Notes under the pieces: generated by a model
Told to the model about the DNA's origin: nothing
Database searches by the model: none
The model's input: the letters and a program-made list of their open reading frames with translations, nothing else
Program-made: the position numbers and the translations under genes
In this document: positions 62,101 to 64,000 of the stretch, one piece after another
How positions within the stretch are numbered: the first letter of the stretch is position 1
Layout of the letters: every line of letters starts with the position of its first letter
Origin: Zygaena filipendulae
Taxonomy: Eukaryota; Arthropoda; Insecta; Lepidoptera; Zygaenidae
Direction: 5' to 3'
Assembly (NCBI GenBank): GCA_907165275.2
Contig: OU015649.1
Location: 4,866,001-4,930,000 of the forward strand
DNA: 64,000 bases

Positions 62101-62868
62101 TGGTGAGTGATCATTCACAAATAAAATCATACATTTGGTTATAAATTTTATTTAAAACTAGCTGTCCCACGCGGTTTCACAGATAATTTTGGAGTTTCCG
62201 CCTATGTTACTCGGGGATAATGTAGCTTTCTAATGGTGAAATAATTATTGAAATAGATCCAGTAGTTTTTAAGTTAAATTGTAATAAACAAACGAAAAAT
62301 CAAATCTTTCCTCTTTATAATATTAGTACAGACTATTGTATGCTGCATTTGAATATTATTAGTAAGAATATTTATTTATTTATTTATTCATCCTTTGCAC
62401 AAATAAAAGTACAAATGGCGAACTTAATGCCTTGCGGCATTTTCCACCAGTTAAACATATCATAAAATTAATTGAAGTATTGTAATCTATATTGTGGAGC
62501 TACAAAAAATATTATTAACTAATTTATATAAACACACAAGCACCTACCTAGTTTAAAACAAGAAAATAGGGCATAGTTTATTTGTTACTAGGTATTGTTT
62601 TGATTAAATTATGAATATAAAATATATAAAAATTATGAATGCAGAACATAATTTGGGTTAAGGGCGGGTGGCGTCTGCTTGTTTATTAATCTACTTAATA
62701 ATGACTTTTGACCTTTTGATCCAAACATAAAATTGCGAAATGGATACTCTTTCAAACTAGCAAAAAACTCCTACCTAAATCAAGAGTGTTTATCACCGCA
62801 ATAAAATTCAAAAACGTTACCTCGTATTCTGCGCCATTCTTTTTTGATTTCGAATTGACCGGTGGCAT
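17983..62868 (-). CDS. Ziz: Zizimin/DOCK9-type guanine nucleotide exchange factor (34 exons, 2,064 aa)
   Basis: Exons, 5' to 3': 62868-62821, 61490-61371, 58799-58627, 58026-57729, 57623-57449, 57345-57138, 56238-55935, 55480-55263, 54872-54682, 54194-53950, 53324-53125, 53010-52890, 52419-52147, 51331-51215, 50945-50763, 50149-50012, 49477-49285, 49206-49136, 48420-48261, 47381-47127, 46768-46648, 46517-46374, 46125-45905, 45322-45086, 44402-44242, 43061-42941, 42021-41938, 41571-41441, 40661-40520, 21469-21057, 20584-20362, 19415-19250, 18734-18609, 18196-17983. All borders are GT-AG and every phase matches; the sum is 6,195 bases. Order: DOCK N-terminal region, PH domain, DHR1 and C-terminal DHR2, as in the DOCK-D group (DOCK9-11, GEFs for Cdc42/Rac). 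The NAGPLAYA nucleotide-sensor segment is present. The gene symbol follows the Drosophila DOCK9 orthologue. Intron 29 (19 kb) houses two opposite-strand genes. Confidence 0.92.
18433..18500 (-). repeat. tRNA-like SINE fragment with B-box
   Basis: The minus strand reads GTGGGTTCGATCCCCGCGTC then GGGGTGAACATTC. GGTTCGATCCC fits an RNA polymerase III B box. A related piece at 48468-48530 shares the B box and CGTCGGGGT. No cloverleaf was found, so this is a SINE head rather than a tRNA gene. Confidence 0.55.
20053..20280 (+). mobile_element. MITE with GTTAACCCACA terminal repeats, copy 1 (zizimin intron 31)
   Basis: GGACGCAGATAAGCAATAAC followed by ATGTTAACCCACA at the left, and TGTGGGTTAACACACTATTG then TTTATCTATGTC at the right, form ~30-bp imperfect inverted ends around ~228 bp. 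The copy at 24724-24956 has the opposite orientation. Confidence 0.75.
21556..21892. repeat. Possible DNA-element remnant with GC-rich inverted ends
   Basis: The left side has GCGGCGTAACGTAGGTCACT and GTGCGGTGCGGATTCC. The right side has GTGCGGACCGCACCCTCCCC and CACGCTATGCCAC. These are roughly inverted, with an AT-rich interior. The similarity is imperfect and the ends are uncertain. Confidence 0.3.
22256..22443 (+). repeat. Helitron-like interspersed repeat, near full length
   Basis: Begins TTACTAATATTATAATTCG, has TTACGCTTTCACGCCTCAAC, and ends ACTCCGAAATTATCACGGGT ... AACAGCTAGT. This is the fullest form of the family in this area. Confidence 0.7.
23395..23402 (+). promoter_or_regulatory. 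TATA box of acid phosphatase gene A
   Basis: TATATAAA is followed 20-30 bases later by an arthropod-type initiator candidate (CTCAGAG at 23414, or GCAGTG near 23425). The ATG at 23520 is about 100 bases further on. The gene therefore appears to have its own promoter on the strand opposite its host gene. The assignment rests on spacing only. Confidence 0.55.
23520..26880 (+). CDS. Secreted histidine acid phosphatase, copy A (nested in zizimin intron 29)
   Basis: Seven exons: 23520-23678, 24247-24360, 24446-24685, 25089-25271, 25491-25611, 26127-26338, 26707-26880. They join in frame to 400 residues, normal for the prostatic/lysosomal/venom acid phosphatase (Acph-1-like) family of phosphomonoesterases. 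Residues 1-19 ([19 protein letters not shown]) form a signal peptide. The catalytic motif RHGDRTP is at 56-62, with His57 the expected phospho-acceptor. The conserved downstream Arg is in IRTTNYART (Arg124, Arg130). The distal motif is SAHENN (His302-Glu303), with Glu where many members have Asp. Late Cys residues ([11 protein letters not shown]) suit disulphides. I chose the ATG at 23520 over an in-frame one at 23475 because it begins the signal peptide. A TATA box at 23395 and AATAAA at 26941 frame the transcript. The enzyme is probably active; its substrate is unknown. Confidence 0.88.
24724..24956 (-). mobile_element. MITE with GTTAACCCACA terminal repeats, copy 2 (intron 3 of gene A)
   Basis: GACATAGATGAGCAATAGTG followed by TGTTAACCCACACTGGAG matches the reverse complement of the right end at 20280, and the other end reads TGTGGGTTAACATGTTATTG then CTTATCTGCGTCC. 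It makes up more than half of the 403-bp intron. Confidence 0.75.
26941..26946 (+). terminator. Poly(A) signal of acid phosphatase gene A
   Basis: AATAAA lies 61 bases after the TAA stop at 26878-26880, with a second copy (AATAAAA) about 10 bases on. Canonical spacing suggests a short 3' UTR. Confidence 0.6.
27695..27866 (+). repeat. Helitron-like interspersed repeat
   Basis: Begins CTAATATATAAAATCTCATG, has AATTCCCGCGGGAATTC, and ends GCTGCGGGGCATAGCTAGT. Confidence 0.65.
28505..28669 (+). repeat. Helitron-like interspersed repeat
   Basis: CTCTTTCACGCAAAAACTAC then GGTACTTTTTATCCCGGAAT, ending GTGAAACCGCGGCGCACAAC then TAGT. It is nearly identical in its distal half to the copy at 41095-41426. 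Confidence 0.7.
29776..29940. repeat. Common lepidopteran interspersed repeat fragment
   Basis: GGGCAAGTGGTACACCTGAT then GGTAAGTGATTACCGCCGCC and AACACCAGAAGGCATGCAGG is a sequence I recall as very frequent in moth and butterfly genomes. The parent element (possibly a LINE 3' end) is not certain. Confidence 0.5.
31961..40280 (+). CDS. Histidine acid phosphatase-like pseudoenzyme, copy B (nested in zizimin intron 29)
   Basis: Firm exons: 34325-34432, 36561-36642, 36901-37058, 38657-38839, 39035-39155, 39444-39691, 40128-40280 (350 aa). Two tentative 5' exons, 31961-31974 (MDPA plus a split codon) and 33156-33282, join in phase and bring it to 397 aa. Lengths mirror copy A: 183 and 121 are identical, and 82+158 equals A's single 240-base exon, so the intron at 36643-36900 was gained here or lost in A. 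The active-site motif is SHGERTP instead of RHGDRTP. The Arg-bearing IRTTNYART of A is VISSDTDLS here. The distal AHEN is TGTP. Catalysis is therefore not expected, yet the frame and splice sites are intact. The 5' model gives an N-terminal membrane segment ([15 protein letters not shown]) in place of a cleavable signal. The core is confident, the 5' end is not. Confidence 0.72.
33156..33282 (+). other. Tentative membrane-anchor exon of phosphatase copy B
   Basis: A GC-rich exon between CTGCGCAG and ACG|GTAACG encodes [20 protein letters not shown], then TRIEHT, then [16 protein letters not shown]. Its end phase (0) matches the start of the next exon at 34325. A 14-base exon at 31961-31974 would supply ATG in the right phase, though its donor (GTGATA) is only fair. 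If right, copy B is membrane-tethered with an acidic cytosolic head. If wrong, the true first exon is elsewhere in 26960-34324. Confidence 0.35.
35300..35558 (+). repeat. Helitron-like repeat, one and a half units (intron of copy B)
   Basis: Two CGGAATTCCCGCGGGAACTC-type blocks occur in tandem, and the element ends GGTTGAAATCGCGAGGGACA then GCTAGT. The distal part (CTACTGAACGGATTTTGATA) resembles 9142-9432 reversed. Confidence 0.65.
37836..38281. repeat. 446-bp near-perfect inverted repeat (hairpin) in copy B intron
   Basis: Arms 37836-38017 and 38100-38281 are reverse complements with only a handful of mismatches (for example GACCATGTGCC against GACCATATGCC). Both strands read the same 46-residue open peptide apart from one residue. 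An ~82-base loop separates them. An RNA copy from either strand would fold into a ~180-bp duplex. It lies in the intron 37059-38656 of copy B and also in zizimin intron 29. Confidence 0.85.
40281..40519. other. Gap between copy B stop and zizimin exon 29
   Basis: Only 239 bases separate the TAG of copy B from the exon 29 donor on the other strand. No canonical AATAAA on the plus strand was found here; GATAAA occurs near 40381. Copy B must either end in this short space or overlap exon 29 antisense. Confidence 0.5.
41095..41426 (+). repeat. Helitron-like repeat with internal duplication, abutting zizimin exon 28
   Basis: CCTACTAATATTATAAGCGC starts it. The segment with GTAAGTATGTATG and GATGGATGGATG through CACGCAAAAACTACTG occurs twice (about 41100-41205 and 41207-41300). 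It ends GGTGAAACCGCGGGGCACAA then CTAGT at 41426, 14 bases from the GT of exon 28's donor (41440). Confidence 0.75.
41577..41597. repeat. (CA)n microsatellite
   Basis: CGCACACACACACACACATA immediately upstream of zizimin exon 28's acceptor. On the transcribed strand it gives a GT-rich tract close to the splice site. Confidence 0.8.
41655..41765 (+). repeat. LINE-type repeat tail (CATCATCATC ... GGACATAGGCCTCCCCCAAG)
   Basis: CATCATCATCATCATCATTT followed by CACCGCTGGACATAGGCCTC and CCCCAAGGATC matches, from memory, the widespread lepidopteran repeat associated with RTE-like retrotransposon ends. No reverse transcriptase coding is attached. Confidence 0.55.
42455..42655 (+). repeat. Helitron-like interspersed repeat
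   Basis: AAATATTATAAAGAAGAAAG, then CCGGAATTCCCGCGGAAACT, ending CACGCGGTACAGCTAGA. Confidence 0.65.
43268..43584 (+). mobile_element. MITE with TGACGTCA sites, copy 2 (zizimin intron 25)
   Basis: Ends GGGGATGTGGACTA and (reverse complement) GGGCATGTTGACTA. The interior has TAATTAGTCCGTCAGTTAG, GTCGTGACGTCACTAACCAC and AGTGACGTCACGCG. Same family as 11568, 51792 and 60525. Confidence 0.8.
43955..44190 (-). repeat. Retroposon-like repeat ending in (AAAT)n
   Basis: Starts in GAAAGAAAGAAAG simple repeat, continues through unique sequence and TTACTGTAAGTGTTAGTGTT ... GTTGGTGTAAC, and ends in about ten AAAT units at 44150-44185. The unique end segment matches 11627-11690 reverse-complemented. 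Confidence 0.5.
45474..45671 (+). repeat. Helitron-like interspersed repeat, near full length
   Basis: ACTACTAATATTATAAATGT, then TTACTCAATCACGCAAAAAC, CGGAATTCCCGCGGGAACTC and GGTGAAACCGCGGGGCACAG. It is followed directly by a shorter, second unit. Confidence 0.75.
45680..45866 (+). repeat. Helitron-like repeat, diverged second unit near zizimin exon 23
   Basis: CCTGCGGGAATTCCGAAACT, ending AAACCAGCTGGCACAGCTAG then T about 38 bases from the exon 23 donor. Confidence 0.6.
48040..48239 (+). repeat. Helitron-like repeat abutting zizimin exon 19
   Basis: TACGGTTTTACTCAAAAAGT, TTCCGCGGGAACTCCGAAAT, CGCGGGGGAAACCGCGGGGA, ending ACAGCTAGT 21 bases from the exon 19 donor (48260). Confidence 0.7.
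48468..48530 (+). repeat. tRNA-like SINE fragment with A- and B-box
   Basis: TTCGCCTAGTGGTCAGCGAT, then GCAGGTTCGATTTCCACGTC. The A-box-like TAGTGGTCAGC and B-box GGTTCGATTTCC are spaced too closely for a functional tRNA. It shares CGTCGGGGT with 18433-18500. Confidence 0.55.
48826..48905 (-). repeat. Helitron-like repeat, truncated
   Basis: CTAGTTCTTCCCCCGCGGTT, TCACCCGTAGTAATTTCGGA, then CAGCAGGAATTCCGGGTTAC. Only the terminal ~80 bases remain. Confidence 0.65.
51792..52115 (+). mobile_element. MITE with TGACGTCA sites, copy 3 (zizimin intron 13)
   Basis: GGGGATGTGGACTACTTTTG at one end, TTAGTCAACATGCCCC at the other. The interior GTCGTGACGTCACTAACCGC and AAGACGGACTAAAAAATA match copies 1, 2 and 4. 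The second site has mutated to AAGTCACGCG. It ends ~30 bases from the exon 13 donor. Confidence 0.8.
52437..52613 (-). repeat. Helitron-like repeat abutting zizimin exon 13 acceptor
   Basis: GGTTTCGACCGCGGTAGTTT, TTCCCGCGGAAATTCCGATG, ending TTTATAATATTAGT. Only ~17 bases separate it from the exon 13 border (52419). Confidence 0.65.
53357..53410. repeat. Fragment of common repeat (AACCGACTCCCAAAAAAGAGG)
   Basis: AACCGACTCCCAAAAAAGAG followed by CTTCTGTGTTCGGCTGTATT is the reverse-complement form of 4125-4186 and 16070-16132. Confidence 0.45.
53748..53936 (-). repeat. Helitron-like repeat abutting zizimin exon 10 donor
   Basis: ACTAGTTGTCCCGCGCGGTT, TTCCCGCGGGAATTCTGGAT, ending TCTTTATAATATTAGTA, 13 bases from the exon 10 donor (53949). 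Confidence 0.7.
54395..54565 (+). repeat. Helitron-like interspersed repeat
   Basis: ACTAATATTATAAGGAGGGA, TTTTCGCGGGAACTCCGAAA, ending GTGAAACCATGGGGAACCGC. The terminal CTAG has decayed to CTTG. Confidence 0.6.
58885..59048 (+). repeat. Helitron-like interspersed repeat, diverged
   Basis: ACGGCTGAACGGATTTGAAT, then CTTTTTATCCCGGAATTC, with the CCGCGG palindrome lost, ending ACAATTAGT. Confidence 0.5.
59768..60095 (-). repeat. Helitron-like repeat, one full and one partial unit
   Basis: AGCTGTCCCCCGCGGTTCCA, TCTCGCGGGAATTCCAGGAT, then a second unit from TTTTCCGCGAATTTGG through CAGTCCAGCTGATTCAGC. Confidence 0.6.
60108..60480 (+). repeat. Common lepidopteran repeat (CAAGTGCGAGTCGGACTCGCG)
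   Basis: CAAGTGCGAGTCGGACTCGC, GGTTCCGTAGATAGG, TTGTTGTATGAGAGCCC (twice) and AGCGGCAACAGAAATACATC follow the order of a repeat I recall as frequent in Lepidoptera. The class (SINE or LINE end) is not certain. An internal segment is duplicated. Confidence 0.55.
60525..60852 (-). mobile_element. MITE with TGACGTCA site, copy 4 (zizimin intron 2)
   Basis: AGTCCGTCTTGTAGATTAAT, AATATTGGACACGTATTTTT, TGTGACGTCACACCAAGG and TTGACGGACTAAAAT. It has the opposite orientation to copies 2 and 3. The second site reads GCGGACGTCGCG. Confidence 0.75.
60900..61061. mobile_element. 162-bp MITE with GGGGCCGTATTTT inverted ends
   Basis: GGGGCCGTATTTTTTAATCA then CTCGAATTAC at the left, and the reverse complement of GGGGCCGTATTTTAGAATCG then CTCGAATTAC at the right, are ~30-bp termini with three differences. 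The interior has several shorter inverted pairs (TCACATGCGAA, TTCACATGTGAA). Confidence 0.8.
61109..61215 (-). repeat. Helitron-like repeat, truncated
   Basis: AGCTGTGTCCCGCGGTTTCA then CCGGTATTCTTC, and only a trace of the distal GATCCAGCCGTTCACGCGTG. Confidence 0.45.
62158..62327 (-). repeat. Helitron-like interspersed repeat (zizimin intron 1)
   Basis: ACTAGCTGTCCCACGCGGTT, the CCGCGG block shortened, ATGTTACTCGGGGATAATGT, ending TCTTTATAATATTAGTA. Confidence 0.65.
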
Positions 62869-63100
62869 ATTTATGTTGAAGTAGGCTATGATTGGTAGGT
62901 TTTCAACAGAATTAAACACTCATTTTTCCACATAATTGTGATAAAGTGAATAATTTAATTTCTTTGCAAAAAATACGCAATAAAATAGTCCGAAAACAAC
63001 GAAACGACTAACAAGCCTAAGCCCTAAGGTAAAGCAGCGGCACCGATTGACATTTGATTTGACAATTTTGACAGTTTCTTTCTTTTTTTTCCTATTGGCT
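62869..63100 (-). promoter_or_regulatory. 5' UTR/promoter region of the zizimin gene
   Basis: Immediately upstream of ATG 62868-62866 (context on the minus strand AACATAAATATG). TTGACA and TTTGACAATTTTGACAG occur at 63047-63074. The transcription start is not placed, and no TATA box was recognised. Confidence 0.35.
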
Positions 63101-64000
63101 ATGCTTTCGCATATAGGTAATGCATTTAGCCAGTTTCAAGTAAAATTAGTTACGGTTTGAACTTGTAGGTACAGTGGTACTGAATAGACTACAAGAACTT
63201 TCTCGGAGCTCTTGGAGAATACCGAAGAAATCAGCTCGAAATGTCATATATCTTCTTGAGCACACAAAAAACTATCACTGTGAAAATTTTCCAATAAGGC
63301 ACCATAAAACACAACAAAATCCACTGTTATAAATTTTTTATTGACACGAAAATAAATGACTGAACCGCCATCTTCGATGCCCGCCAAAAAACCGATTTGA
63401 CAATTTTGTCAAGTTTTGTTGTCTTGTGGAAGTCTTGTGTCCCTGTATTGTACAGCACTGGAAAAGGCGACACCGGAATGCACGACACGAGGTGTACAAC
63501 ACCAGAATGTGGCGACACCAGATTTCATGGCCTAGCCGGCTGTGTGGCTTGTGCTCCCTTTAGTGGAATTCAATACAGTGCCTGTCAAAATATTACGGAA
63601 ATTCAAATAACGATCAGTCCAAGTTTAATATTTACCAACGTAATTGGAAAATTCTTATGCGATAATAAAATAAAACTTTAACGTGGTTTTTTTTTGTCAA
63701 ATACTTAATTCGATCCTGTGGTAAGTAGGTACACTCCTTAGAAGAATATGCTTAGTTATTCTTCTGAGGTACACTCTTTATAATAATAGTCCACTTATGT
63801 TTTTTGGATAATCTATGAAGTTTTTGGTTGTAGTACGTAGTTATTTACTCGAGATTGTATATTGTTGATTATAGTAGATAGCAGTGATTGCCTTCTCTCT
63901 GGTAGATAGGTGTGTAAATAGTTGTTCAGTACACGTGCGGAACCGTCATTGCAACTAGTTCCGACTGTCAACCCTCACCTTCGGCTGCGCCTCGGCTCGG
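63101..64000. other. Upstream flank, no gene assigned
   Basis: Contains CCGCCATCTT (63365-63374), a YY1/Pho-like site in reverse, and the palindrome TTGACAATTTTGTCAA (63397-63412), followed on the plus strand by a Cys-rich open frame of 94 residues (63397-63681) that begins inside the palindrome. I do not recognise it. These signals could mark a divergent promoter, but the frame may be chance. Confidence 0.35.

Larger units (their letters stand above)
57138..62868 (-). other. Ziz: Zizimin exons 1-6: N-terminal DOCK region and PH domain
   Basis: Exon 1 starts at [16 protein letters not shown]. Exon 2 has [20 protein letters not shown] and DILLYPTDD, the typical DOCK-C/D N-terminal signature. 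Exon 3 carries RTVTTAVPD and [18 protein letters not shown]. Exons 4-5 encode the PH domain (about residues 140-255: [55 protein letters not shown]), which targets DOCK9-group proteins to membranes. Exon 6 is Pro-rich near its start (AEPPPPTYG). A four-residue stretch across exons 3/4 (PRPLDNK) confirms the AG+A split codon. Confidence 0.88.

Overview
The window looks like nuclear DNA from a moth or butterfly (Lepidoptera). Genes are split by many introns with GT-AG borders, exons are GC-richer than the AT-rich surroundings, and the non-coding DNA is full of short interspersed repeats. The commonest is a Helitron-like family carrying a CCGCGGGTGAAACCGCGG-type core and ending in CTAGT, a kind I associate with Lepidoptera. 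There is no bacterial-style gene organisation, no CRISPR array and no rRNA gene.

Layout. (1) 204-1606, plus strand: the last three exons of a gene whose 5' part lies outside the window; I do not recognise the protein. (2) 1607-8516: repeat-rich, with no convincing gene. (3) 8517-11076, minus: a complete two-exon membrane-anchored PP2C-type protein phosphatase of the PPM1L type (460 aa). (4) 11077-17982: repeats and MITEs (short non-autonomous DNA elements), no convincing gene. (5) 17983-62868, minus: one very large gene, a DOCK9/zizimin-type Rho-GTPase exchange factor. I could trace 34 exons that join in frame from ATG to stop, giving 2,064 aa, close to the length of vertebrate DOCK9. (6) 62869-64000: its upstream region.

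Nested inside the 19-kb intron 29 of the zizimin gene, on the opposite strand, are two paralogous histidine acid phosphatase genes. Copy A (23520-26880, 7 exons, 400 aa) has a signal peptide and an intact RHGDRTP active site. Copy B (firm from 34325 to 40280, possibly starting at 31961) shares its exon structure almost to the base, but has lost the first catalytic Arg, a second conserved Arg and the distal His-Glu pair. It looks like a pseudoenzyme with an open frame rather than a decayed pseudogene.

The remaining non-coding DNA is a mosaic of at least 23 copies of the Helitron-like family, four copies of a MITE carrying TGACGTCA sites, several other MITE or fold-back families, a 446-bp near-perfect inverted repeat inside copy B, a tRNA-like SINE fragment pair and common LINE-type fragments. 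Several Helitron-like copies end within 13-38 bp of zizimin splice sites.

The exon joins come from reading splice signals, frame continuity and recalled family sequences. No alignment or transcript data were available.
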